A stretch of 64,000 bases of DNA, taken from NCBI GenBank assembly GCA_030998225.1, contig JAPYXD010000391.1, forward strand, positions 310,001 to 374,000. Reading direction: 5' to 3'. Each line of letters begins with the position of its first letter. Within the stretch, counting starts at the first letter, position 1. The stretch is from Diplolepis rosae (taxonomy: Eukaryota > Arthropoda > Insecta > Hymenoptera > Diplolepididae). Below, piece by piece: positions 11,819-22,852 of the stretch. The notes beneath the pieces were generated by a model. That model was not told the DNA's origin, did not search any database, and worked only from the letters and a program-made list of their open reading frames with translations. Made by a program: the position numbers and the translations under genes.

Positions 11819-12943
11819 ACATGCATTCATCACAAAGAAACATAAGACTATATTTAAAATTGCATTATAATTCCTTAAATATATATCTATAATAATAATT
11901 TGAAGACTAAGTTCAATTATTATTATCTGATTCATTCAAAAATTATCTCATTAAAATAATGATTTATTATTATATTTTCAACAGTTGGAGACGTCTCTTT
12001 CTCCAGAGAAAGATTTTAAATTTTCTAAATGATTAAATCTCTTTGTCATAATTATATTTATTTCTATTATTTCAGTCATGTGTCAAAACATAAGTACACT
12101 GTTAAAAATTTTATTAATTTTAATGTAATTTAATATACAAGTGGTAAATTAAAATTAATAGATTTGCATATTATAAAACTTAATGTACATTCATATTAAA
12201 TTTGATAACTTCAATCAAAATATATTAAAATTAAGAAACATTATTAAAATATATACACATGTGTATTAAAATTCAAATATAAGTTTGTATTTTTTAGAAA
12301 TTTCTAACAGTGTAGTGCCGTATTAAGTGCTCAGTATTTACGCATAATATCAATTAATGAATTATTTTCAAAAGCTCAAAGCAGAAAACGAGTTGAACCT
12401 GAACATGAAAACTGGTTTCTTTGTATTTTTATATTTCTTGCCACTTCCTATTGTTCACAATCTCGGAGATTAAGTCGACTGCAAGGTAAATATATATTTC
12501 TTTATGTATACTATTCTATACGTTAAAAAATGACGCAGTTTGCCTATTTTCTTACGTCCTTCTCCTCTTTCCTCCCCTACCACACCGCGACAATAAGCAT
12601 CGGAAGAGTAACCGTTGAATATTCTGAATAAATATTATATTATGAATCGAATCCAACTTCTCTTTAATGCATATAGCCAAAACTTAACTGGTCTTTGTAA
12701 TTACAACAAGAAACGTTTGTCTTGATTTTATCATTCAAAGAATTTAAAATCCTTCTGTGGAGAAAGAGACGTCGCCAAGCGTTAAAAATATAATAATAAA
12801 TAATTATTTCAATGAGATATTTTTTAATGAATCAGATAATAATAATTTAAATTAGTCATTCAATTATTATTACAGATACATATTTAAGAGATTATAATAC
12901 AATTTTAAATATATTCTAACGTTTCTTAAAAAAAAATGCATGT
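11819..12943. mobile_element. Non-autonomous inverted-repeat element, ~230-bp arms
   Basis: 11819-12060 and 12712-12943 are inverted copies. Shared landmarks are ACATGCAT at the outer ends, TATTATTATCTGATTCATT, a GACGTCTCTTTCTCCA block and an AATGAT(T/A)AAATC block. About 650 bp of AT-rich DNA lie between them with no transposase. Likely a MITE or foldback derivative of an unidentified DNA transposon. Confidence 0.72.
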
Positions 12944-13199
12944 AGGAGAGAAGCGGCGTCAATTGGCGCGTCGTCTAAATTGGCGCACCTTATTTTCCAG
13001 AAAATGATACCATAAAAAAAATAAAAATAGTTCCATCGTGTGCATTCTTGTATGATATGTATTTGATAGAAAAAATTATAAACATCTAATTGTTTAATAC
13101 AGTTTTATTGCGATTAATCGTTTTTTGGCATTTAATGGTTATGTTCGTAGCCATTGAGTTAAATCGTTAAATAATAGAAATTTAAGGTAAATCAGATTA

Positions 13200-14745
13200 A
13201 TGCAACGATTTTATAATTTTAGATATTTAAAAGAAGAAAGAGAAGTAGCTGGAAAAGGCAAAAGTACAGAAGAGGGAATCAAATCTCTAGAAAGAAGAGA
13301 CACATTTAAAAGGAAAAATAATGAAAATCATGAAAAGTTAAGAGAAGTTCATAAACAAAGATTTGGAAACAAAAGAAACGTTTTCTTGTTTTTGCACTTG
13401 ATGGGGATTTCCTTACTTAAAGTTTTGAAGAACAAAATAATTTAAAGGAATTATTATCAGAAGAAACGAAAAAATATGTATCTCATAAAGGAAATTTGCC
13501 CGAAAGAAGTGAAAAATATTCAAAAGAGACTGAAGAACGTAAAATTTCTGAAAGAAAATTTCAAGATAAGATCAGAAACTCAATTATTCCTGATACACTT
13601 GCCAAGTACTTTTTTCTCCATTATGGGAACAAAGGTACCCTTCAGAAAGTTATTTCGTACAAGAGAATTACAAGACAAAAGAAGAACTGGAGTTAACGAT
13701 GCTGTACGATGATATCGATGAGATATTAGTTGGCAGAAACGACAACATGTTTATTTTGGATAAGAATGACACCCTCAGTTCTTCATCAGATTTCCATGTC
13801 AATCCAAAAAATGACTGTTACAATAGCAGTTATAATGAAAAATACGTGGATACTGAAGAAGATAATCAGAGTAATGATGAAACCTACTGTTGTACAGATG
13901 ATGACAGCTGTAGTCCAGAAGAAAGTAGCCCCAGTGACAGTGGTAATACTGATAAACATTATCACGAGGAAAATCCTACCGAAGTTACTTGCCCAATAAT
14001 ATATGATTACTTGCGAGCCGAGTTTTCTCAAACCCGTGGTTAATTTATCATTACAAATGAATTCGGTTTAATTCATCCTGGAACGCAGACAATAAATGTG
14101 GAAGAAATGCGTTTAATTTTGAAAAAGACTTTACCCTTAGAGTTGAGTATCAAATGCCACCTCAATTTTTATGAAGGGAGGCAAAACAAAAATACTTTCG
14201 TGGTGTACACCAAGTGTAGATACGTTGAGTGCGGGCAAAGATTTAAATTCAGCATTGCTCATTATCCACATATGGCTCTAACAATTTTGTTTTATGGTAC
14301 AAACAGGAGTGAAGAAGTACATCCAGAAGAGAAAAAATGTTATTATCCGTTAAGAGGACAAGAGCGAAAGGATGTACAAGAAAAATTAGCAACAATAATG
14401 TCAAGGCAATTTGAATTAAATCAAATTAACATTACAGACGTGAAGTTGTCAAGGGCTGGAAATATGCAAGAATTAAGATCTTTGAATGTCTATCAAAAAG
14501 CTAAGTCGGAAGCAGATAGTCATTATTAGATGACATTACACACCATGGATTTGCAAGATCTTATACAACAACGCGTTATAGAACAGAGCTCAGGCGATCC
14601 TTATCTTCGATATGCCAGTGATTCTGATGCGACAATGTTTTCAGATGCGACTTTAAGTGCTGTAGGTTTTGGTAAAATTGAAAGAGGTGATGCTACAGAA
14701 AATTGTTGTCGGGTTCCTGCAGGATTAGATTTAGATATTTATTAA
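13200..14745 (+). pseudogene. Decayed protein gene, possibly N-terminal part of a MULE (Phantom/NOF-like) transposase
   Basis: A chain of plus-strand ORFs in shifting frames. First are basic segments (13200-13712), then a very acidic segment (13699-14043, many Asp/Glu/Ser). The clearest piece is at 14098-14529, with FVVYTKCRYVECGQRFKF, YYPLRGQERKDVQEKL and LRSLNVYQKAKSEADSHY. A single TAG at 14527-14529 separates it from 14530-14745 (DPYLRYASDSDATMFSDATL), which reads on in the same frame. The order Cys-rich block, 'LRG.ER..' block, 'L...KSE' block, 'YLRY.S...' block recalls N-termini of insect Mutator-like transposases. That is recognition from memory, not a search. No catalytic DDE region is visible. 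A host gene remnant remains possible. Confidence 0.42.
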
Positions 14746-14879
14746 TTTAGATATTGTATTATGCATTTGTGATATTTGTTTGTGGATTCGTAGTACCTGT
14801 TTTAGAATTTATTTCCCCTGAGCATAAAGTTCGCGTAATGCAGTGGCGGATTTACCGGGGAGGCAAAGTAATCACTTAA

Positions 14880-16135
14880 GGGGGTATTCTAGTCTAGAGT
14901 TACAAATTTTGGGTGTTTTTTAAATTCTATAAAAAAAAACTAAAAATATTTTTACGATCCATTTTTTTATGAGATATTTATTAATATTTTAACAATACAA
15001 AAAAAAATTTGAAAATTGACAAAGTTACAGGCTGGTGAAGTGGCGGGGGTGAAAAAAAGGGTGCGTCCATATTGACACGATTCCAACCCTTCTGGTGATC
15101 TAAAAAAAAAAATAAAATAGATTCTTAATGAGTAAGAATATCGCTATCGCCTGAACTAGGGAAAAAAACAAAAAAAATTTTTCACAAAATGGCGACTGTT
15201 TGAAAAAAAAGTTTGTTTTTGCCCTGTTTTTTATAAAGTTTAAAATTTTTTAAAAATAGTAAAAATCAAAATTTTCACATAATTCTAGTTCGAACGATAG
15301 AGGGATATATAAAGAAGGTCCACGCCAAATTTCAAGTTAATCGGTTCATTAGAACTTGAGAAATCATGTCAAACGTGTTGGAAAAAGTAGTTTCGAGAGA
15401 AACGCGTTTAAAGATTTGAGAAAAGTTGCAGGCAGTTTTATTTCGTTAATCGGCGATTCCTGCTCCATACATTGGACCTTCCTCTTGTTCAAATAGATCT
15501 TCTTCTTCGCTTCTTTCTGCTAGAAGAGCAGTTCTAGCTTCCTTAGAAGCATCAGAAGCTCGTACTTCGGAGCGGCGTATCCGAGTTTCGTCCCGTTTGC
15601 TAGCGAACGCATGGGCTTCTGGACCAATTGTAATTCCCATGACGCCCATTATTTTCAAAATTGGTAAAAAGCCTTCATTGAAAATGCAAACTGCTAAATA
15701 ATTTGCAATTTCAATTGTCTTCTTTCCTGCATGAATGTGTTTCGGCGCAAAAGTCCAAATCAATGAATTCAGCGATTCATTGTTATTTTGGGTTTCCGAG
15801 CCCAAACAACGGTGCAGCAAATTTTCATCGGATAAACTTTCGTATATCGACTTGATTGCTACTAATATTTTGTCATTCAGAGGGGGGTTTTTGTGAACAA
15901 AGTCATCTAATGTACTCTCAGCCGCTGCTTTTTGCCACTTACACCAGCTTGATGAACCAGGTGGACAATACATGTGACCGGTTCGCGCGCTGCATCACTA
16001 AAATAGCTATAACTCCGTAAATAATTAAATTTTTTTTAAATTCCTTTGGAGGAAATATTCTTAAAGGTCCATTCTTTAAAAATATGGGAAAGAAAAAAAA
16101 TCGATTTTTTCAAAATTCTAGACTAGAATACCGCC
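14880..16135. mobile_element. TTAA-flanked element with Mutator-like protein remnant
   Basis: Ends are inverted repeats GGGGGTATTCTAGTCTAGA (left) and TCTAGACTAGAATACCGCC (right). The left flank is TTAA (14876-14879) and the right flank TTGA (16136-16139), best explained as a TTAA target site with one change. It contains a single coding remnant at 15446-15973. A 366-bp relative with the same ends is at 24596-24961. Confidence 0.78.
15446..15973 (-). pseudogene. C-terminal part of a Mutator-like transposase-domain protein
   Basis: 175 codons. The start carries CPPGSSSWCKWQKAAAE, then LSDENLLHRCLGSETQNNNE and SLNSLIWTFAPKHIHAG, followed by a stretch ending in a basic, then very acidic tail. 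This combination (CP..SSWCK, TQN.NES.N..IW..PK, N.G...L..MG) is the signature I know from the 'Mutator-like transposase' domain proteins found repeatedly in arthropods and cnidarians. The upstream part with the catalytic acids is missing: the sequence between the ATG and the right TIR is only about 160 bp and non-coding. The copy is therefore non-autonomous. Family assignment is from memory of the motif. Confidence 0.65.
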
Positions 16136-16189
16136 TTGAATTAAAGCTGAAACAGCAAATGGTGAACATTTAATTGCCATTGTGTAATT

Positions 16190-16690
16190 TTACAATAATT
16201 TTCATGCCTGTGTAAATGGAGGGTTTGATTATAAGATAATATATAATAAATTGTGTATATAAATTAGCATAAGAAATTACATCATGAGATTAGCCTAACA
16301 TGAAGTAAAATTAAAAAATATTTCTTTGGAATGGAATATTTTGAAAAGACTTCTAAAATACGTAACACTTTTTAAAAGCCTTTTTTCAATATATAATTGT
16401 GAATAGAAGGTTTGATTATTTGAAAAAATAAAAAACCATATTTAATTTTGTATTGAAAATTACAACTTAAATTCTTATAGCATAAAATAAAATTTATAAA
16501 AATTCCTTTGGAATAAGATGACTAAAAAAAAACTTCTAGTATACCTTACATCTCTTACAGGACAATTTCAACAAATGAATGTAAATAAAGGGTTTGATCA
16601 TTTAAAAATGAAATAAATTATATCTTATTTTGCATAGAAAAGTACACATTTTCTATTGTTTAAAATTGTTTTTCATCCAGTTTTTTAAAA
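16190..16690 (+). repeat. Degenerate tandem repeat, ~183-bp unit, about 2.5 copies
   Basis: Three successive units contain TGTAAATGGAGGGTTTGATT, TGAATAGAAGGTTTGATT and TAAATAAAGGGTTTGATC at ~183-bp spacing. Each is followed by AAATTATA/AAATTAC and TTTGGAAT phrases. A further single unit lies near 9410-9540. Confidence 0.6.
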
Positions 16691-16739
16691 ATTATTTAAA
16701 GCTGAATATGAGTTTCGCCAAAATTCAAAATAATTATAT

Positions 16740-17840
16740 TATAATAATATTTACGGACACAACATACAATGAGGCCTACGGAGTGATTACTTACACTATA
16801 TAGCGGTTCGCGGCAGCCAAACGCGAGAATCCTCTTATGAGTCCAATAACAGTTTTCGCCTCACTTCCAACCTTGGATGATTTTGAAGGGAAAGAATGAA
16901 GCTTTTAATTTAAAAAATGTTGAAAAATATTGAGAGTCGAATTTTAAAAAAAGCTTAAAAATATCTTTGAAATGATAAAATGAGCATGAAATATTTTTTT
17001 TATTACAAAATCATTATGTTTATTGGAAAGCGCTGGCGCTGAAATCGGTGAAGCCGACTTTGTGCGTCCACAATTTTTGAAGAATTGGTCATGAGAATTT
17101 CGTTGACCACTTAAATTAAAGGTGGTTACCTCTTCTATATTTTTTATCAAAACTTTGCGGCCTAAAGTTATATTGAGTAGATATTGAAAAATGAAAAATA
17201 AAAAAATAGAATTACAAACAGCTGTAATTTTTACAATGTTGGTCGGGTAGGAAAAAAGTTATATTTAAAGTGAAAAATTCGATATTCATCCACAACTTTG
17301 GCTCTTATCAATTTTTTGAAATAACAAACAGAAACGAAGATACATAGCCTTTCACGTTTTTCAAGATGGCGACTGGAAGCCAGCAGGTGCAGTCCGGACT
17401 TTTGGATTTTATACTCTACTTATGTCCCCCTTTTGCTTTAGGAAAACATTTGCAAACAAGATTGGAGCATTTCAAAAATTGCGAGAGTTAGGTTTCCGGC
17501 CGTGGACCCCTTTAAAAAAAGGCACCGACTGGGAAATGCTGCGCATCCGTCATTTTATCATGAACGAACTTGAAAAAAATATTTCCTGTACTTCATTACT
17601 ACTATTATAAATCTCATTTTACATTATTTCGATTGATCTCTTTATTGCGCCAAAAAAAATTCCCGAAACATGCCTATTTTTTCGTGCTCTACAGTGTTTT
17701 AACCCCTTAAGGAAGAAAAGTCATTTTTTCAAAAGCTAAATTAAAAAAAAAATTCTTTTTTACGATTTATGGTAACACTTACTTATTCGATTGCATTGCT
17801 GCTTACATGATAGGTACACCTATCTGCACTTGATTTTTCA
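16740..17840. other. Intergenic DNA, no supported gene
   Basis: Contains short ORFs (minus strand 16944-17150, plus strand 17422-17610) with no motif or splice support. A moderately GC-rich patch at 16770-16860 and 17340-17420 is unexplained. Confidence 0.4.
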
Positions 17841-17852
17841 TAAATATACTGT

Positions 17853-18300
17853 CACGTCCCGCGACGTATTTGAATGTACTATAGGCACGGGCTAGGTCTA
17901 CGGAAAAATTTGGGGAAATTACTAAAAGAGAGAGAAAACCACCTATTGAAAAGAGAGGTATAACTACGTCACATGCTGCGGGAGACTGCGCAACGCGTGA
18001 CGTCACAAAAAAATATAATATAAAAAGGACACGCCGCCAAGCGAAAACTGATCTTGTGAGCAGAATTTAAGTGCGGCAATTTATAAAAAACTAAAAAGGA
18101 TTCTCAGCGTGAGATAATTATATCGTGCAGTTTGACAGAGTGAAAACCCGAGAGTCATAAATTTACTGTGGTCCGTTTTACTATCCTTGAAGGGATCTTA
18201 GACTCAGTGCCAAAAAGGGTGAATAGTTGTTGTGTCCTTGTCACACCTGTGGATATTCACTCCTTCGCAGTCACACCTGAGCACACGTTGAAGAATGCCT
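17853..18300 (+). repeat. Possible solo-LTR-like segment
   Basis: Begins TGTCACGTCCCGCGACGT and contains a TATA-like ATATAATATAAAAAGG at about 18010-18030, followed by purine-rich, transcript-like sequence. No second copy, primer site or clear CA end with target duplication was found, so this is tentative. Confidence 0.25.
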
Positions 18301-18318
18301 ATTTGCATTACCATATAA

Positions 18319-19333
18319 ATGGCTGGCGTCCAAAAGGGGGTAACCCTCATTTTCCGTTTTTTACAGAAAGGAAGAAAATATTCCGTATTTTTTATTTATT
18401 ATACTTTTTATGAAGAAAATATGCGCTATTTTCTAGTGGCTCCCCGGACACACGTTTTTCAAAAATGTCAGTTGATTTTTTACATTATTTCTTGATTTTT
18501 AAGCGTTTCCGTAGCTCGGTGGAGTAACCCCGGTAGTACATGGCGGCCTAAAGGGGGTAACCCACATATCGCGCGTACTTTCATTTCTCATATTTAGATG
18601 TTTCTTATGTTACTTAAGAGCGAGAAACACTTTATCTTTCTATTATTGTTTATTTTTCCTATTATACATCAGAGGAACTCATGGATTATCGGATGTATCC
18701 AAAATAATATATAAAAATTGCAATGTTGCACTCATCAATAACAAAACAAAACTTCTAAATTGAAAATTGTGAGACTTGCACTTTGGAATTTGAGTATTTG
18801 CAAATTCAAAATAGTGGAATTTTAAAATTTGAAATTGAGTACTTGCAAACTTAAAATTTTGAAATTTGCAATTCTGAAATTTAAAAATCCAAATTTAGAA
18901 ATAATAAGAAAAAAACTTGTAAAAAATGTCACCATTTCAGGGTTAGGGATCGATATCTAATTGCATTTTTTGAGAATACGTGTCAATTAAGCAAATCGAG
19001 AAAATTTCGTAAAATCTATTACATACTATTTCAACTATTTCGTAAAGGAATATGACAACTACAGAGTAATAAAAATGAACGTAAACTCAGGTTGAGCCTT
19101 GGCACATATGCGCTTGCTTTTTGAGGTCTCGAACTCTTCACCCATTAGACGCAGCTTGCGGCACTTTTCTCGCGATCGTATTTGTGTAGGCCAATTTTTA
19201 CTATGCAGAGATAAAACTTTTACCGAATTTTTTCTCTACGAGCTCTAGACGTGGATATTTTTGGGAAATTCAGAAATGCTTAAAAGTCACTTTCGGCAAA
19301 AATGAGGGTTACCCCCTTTTTGACGCCAGCCAT
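18319..19333. mobile_element. Non-autonomous DNA element with ~38-bp TIRs
   Basis: Left end GGCTGGCGTCCAAAAGGGGG then TAACCCTCATTTT; right end AAAATGAGGGTTACCCCC then CTTTTTGACGCCAGCC. The interior has no long ORF. Inside, near 18543, a fragment GGCGGCCTAAAGGGGGTAAC echoes the terminal sequence. Superfamily not identified. Confidence 0.8.
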
Positions 19334-20044
19334 ATTCATATGTAAGATCCGTGAACAGGTTCTAATGTTCAGATGATCTTCTTCTAGCCCTATTTGTCCG
19401 TACTTTACCAGGCACAATTAGATGCAACCAATATATCACAAGTCATCTTTAAGTAACATGAATTTTAAGTCTTCCGTGGAATTACGATTTTTTTCAAATC
19501 TTAAACGCTGTAAAATATAAATCCATTTAAAGATTTTAAAAAAATTTATTTTTGCGTGTATATCTATTTATTGACTATTTGTACTTAGTCTATAAGCAAC
19601 GTGCTTACCATACACAAAGAAACTTGAGAGTTTCACTTTTAAGTATAGTCGTTGCAAACATAAAACTTTATAGTATTTTGCAAAAATCTATACAGAAAAT
19701 GAAATATCTTCTAATCGTTTCTAGATCATGACCCCCAAAAGTATATTTCAATAATCATAAATGCAGATTTATAGCTGTTTTTATTTTCATTTTTTTAAAA
19801 CATATATTGTAAAAGAGAAAAAGATTTTATACATAAAAAATTTCAATAAACATTCTCACTAATTCGTCGATAACATTAAGATAAGAAGTAACTACCTATT
19901 CTTTGTGAATTCATGGAAAGGATTGAGATATGTAAATTCTTTTTTTTTGCTGTGTTCAGTTTCTTGCAAAATTCACAGCGCAGTTTTCAAGCAATCGCAA
20001 ATAATACACCAAGAATTGTTTAAAAATTCAATTAATTTGTTGGA

Positions 20045-21207
20045 ATGTCGCCTACTGCTATAGGATTATTTTTAATATTTATCGTTTCGTTGCCAAAAGT
20101 TAGCTGTAAGTATATGTTTGGAATTTTATAACTTTATCATTAAACCAGTTTTTAGATTATTTTTATTATAATTCCAGAAAGAATAAGATTATCGTGCTTT
20201 CCTCCCGGCCTAATCATTACTTTTTTTTTACCTCTGAGAGGAAAAGATGATAACCTCGTAATTAGTCGTAAAGTTTTCTATTTTTATGCACATGATTTAT
20301 AAAACTAACTTTCAACCTAAGCGTATTTAAAAGTTACTTTCTAGTTTTTGAAAGCGATATTCATTTTTAAAAGGATTGTAATTCTTTTATATCTTTTTTA
20401 TTATTTAAAGACTGCGTATTGTATGGTTCAGGTGAAGGGCGTTAGTTTCGAACCCCTTTAGGGATACAAATTTAATTTTTACATAAATGTTCTAACTATA
20501 ATATTATGTGCATAGTAATAAAGAAACTAATGATTTACTTTCTACTTCTAACTTTTAAGAGTATCTACTAAGGTGATTTTTAATTTTATTTTTACCTGTC
20601 TAATTATTATTATTTTATTCATGTCTGTCTGTTTATTATTATAAATAGTCCACAGCAAACGATTTTCACTTGCTTGAAAATTTATAAATTTTATGTCTCC
20701 AGGTGAAGACAACGATCAGAATCTTATGGTCAGCGATGACAAATATCTTAGCACAATTGTTTCCTTTTGGGAAAAAATCCCTGAAGGAGGCAAACGAGTA
20801 CTTTTATGTCTTGGGGCGTTAAGTGGATCAAGTATGATCTTTATAAAGAAAACATGTCATGAATTATTGAAAGAATCAAATAACATGGTCATTTGTACTG
20901 GGAGCAGTTATTTTGATGACTTTGATATGCATTTTATTATTAAAGGCACAATAGACTTTGTTGGAAATACACACTTTATTCTTCTACTTGTAAGTTATTC
21001 AAGATAATTTTTTCACACTTGATTATTTTGACTATGATTTTTTTATATTTTAACGTTTGGCTGTTATTAAATACTAAAAACCTAATAAATTTTATTTTTC
21101 TCCAGTTAACAGTAAATATTGAACGACCATCCTCTTTAACTCTAAATAACGTATTATTAAAGGCGAATGAGAATTATCGTGGAGTATTGGTAGGATGGAG
21201 CGTGGAG
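20045..21207 (+). CDS. Serine protease homolog 1 (catalytically dead, secreted), first three exons
   Basis: Exon 1 20045-20105 encodes a signal peptide (MSPTAIGLFLIFIVSLPKVS) and ends at GTAAGT in phase 1. Exon 2 20703-20989 follows CTCCAG and ends at GTAAGT. Exon 3 21106-21207 follows CTCCAG and ends before GTAATA. Spliced phases agree. Exon 2 has the S1 pattern VSFWEKIP...LLCLGALSGSSMIF..KTC, where a protease would read CGG..IS...LTAAHC. The catalytic His is absent. At the DIAL position it reads HFILLL, so the catalytic Asp is lost too. Exon 3 ends GVLVGWSVE, equivalent to the G..TGWG block. A paralog with the same exon sizes lies at 40924-57465, and a possible further exon at 27226-27408. 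Likely a divergent secreted non-enzymatic trypsin fold. The remaining 3' exons were not found with certainty. Confidence 0.68.
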
Positions 21208-22848
21208 GTAATAATTCACGACTAGTAAAATAATGTCTTAGCACTGCTTATCATTTTGTCCGAAGTTAATCAATGCTTCTCGAGTATTTTCTCATAATAA
21301 CAGAAGAAACACGTTTAAATTTACCCAGATTCCAGAGTGAAATTTTTGGTAAAATGAAGATTTTGCGTTGGAATCCTGGTAAATGTGTTAACTGATTTTT
21401 CCTTTTAAAATGTTGGCTAACCTTCTTACTGTCCAAACTATGAAAAATTAGATTTTTTCAAGGCATTAAATTCACTATTATTTAAATTTCATATATGAGA
21501 AAAACATTATATGGAAAAACTTTTATTCTTACACGGGAAAACAACTTCAATCGAACAAACAAATGTACTTGGAGAAAACTTATTGGAATTTTGTGTTGCC
21601 CTGGTTACGTAAATGAAAAAGAATTTAGCGTAAATCAGGCATATTGGCAGTACTAAACGGGAAAAACAAATGCTGCTAGCCAGCCACTAGTTAACTGCAA
21701 ATTTCCTGCTAACTTACCAAATGAATAAAATTTTTATTCAAAGTTTTTAGGAATGATTATACGTTTCCAAAATCTTCAGAATTCACTCTTTTGTTTCAAG
21801 TATTCATCGTATATCCTAATACGCCAATGCTGTTGGATATATTCAATGTGCAATAGTGGCAATTAGCCTTGTAAAAGCCAAATTCTTTTTTGTTATAGGG
21901 AAATTTATCCAGATGAGCTAAACGTTTAGGAGAACATTTAAGAAAATTCTATCCATGAACAATAATTTCTGCTGAAATTTATTTTATAGTTTTTCGTAAA
22001 TTGAAAGCAAATCTAACATCCTTGCTAGACTTTAGCGAATGATGAGAATTTTAATCTATAGGTTTATAAATTTATATGTTTTATGTGTTAAAATAGAAAG
22101 ATCAACCGATGATAGAGCTGTTTACTTTTTCGATTCGAGGCCATCAAATGAGGATGAGCGAGCACGATAATAATAAACTAAGTGCAAAGGATGTAAGTAT
22201 AATATACACTTAGAAAATATTTGGTTTGTTCAACCAGAATCAAGGGCGGATTCTGGTTTAGGGGGTCTAAAAATAGATTGTTTCGAAGACATCCTCATCG
22301 ATAAGAGGCATGTCCGAAAATATTTCACCAAAGTTTTAGGTCGAAACACGAAGTACTTTCGTAGCTACGGCCTCTGGCCTACCACATGGTGACGGGAAAG
22401 ACGCCCCATTTGTGTTGTATAACATTATTAATTGGCAGTAAAAAAAAAATCCAAAAGTTTTTATCTCTGATTAGACAGCTAAAAGGCTTTAAAAAATTGA
22501 TTTGCATGATTTACAGTAAAAAAAAATTGCATAATGTCATGCAAACTTTGGCATCCTGAACCAGGCTTCCCCCTTCAAATCATATCAAACACAGAATTTG
22601 CTTATTATACGGTTGACCAAATTTTTGAGTTATATTTCACCAAATGATTTCTTTTACACGACTAAATATGATTCACTTTCCTAAATCTTCGATTTGAGAC
22701 GAATTTATGTAAAAGTTCGTCTGACTGAATTTGAATAAATAATCTAACTCTTGAATATTCTAAACAAATTTAGGAGTTTTGTGAAACAAATCGCAAATTG
22801 GAATTCAGCTCAAATTATATAGGTGAATGATGAACGATTTAGTGTGAT
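21208..22848. other. Intron or intergenic AT-rich DNA
   Basis: No supported exon. A splice-like ending AAGGAT|GTAAGTAT at about 22190 follows a short open stretch, but its phase does not fit exon 3 of the serine protease homolog. Confidence 0.4.
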
Positions 22849-22852
22849 ATTA

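Noticed and set aside
14880..16135. piggyBac origin of the TTAA-flanked element
   Set aside because: The coding remnant carries CPPG...SWCK and TQN.NESLN motifs rather than the piggyBac DDD domain, so only the target site is similar.
20430..20475. tRNA-like A box (TGGTTCAGGTG) followed by TTTCGAACCCC
   Set aside because: The two boxes are only about 19 bp apart and no cloverleaf forms; probably chance.
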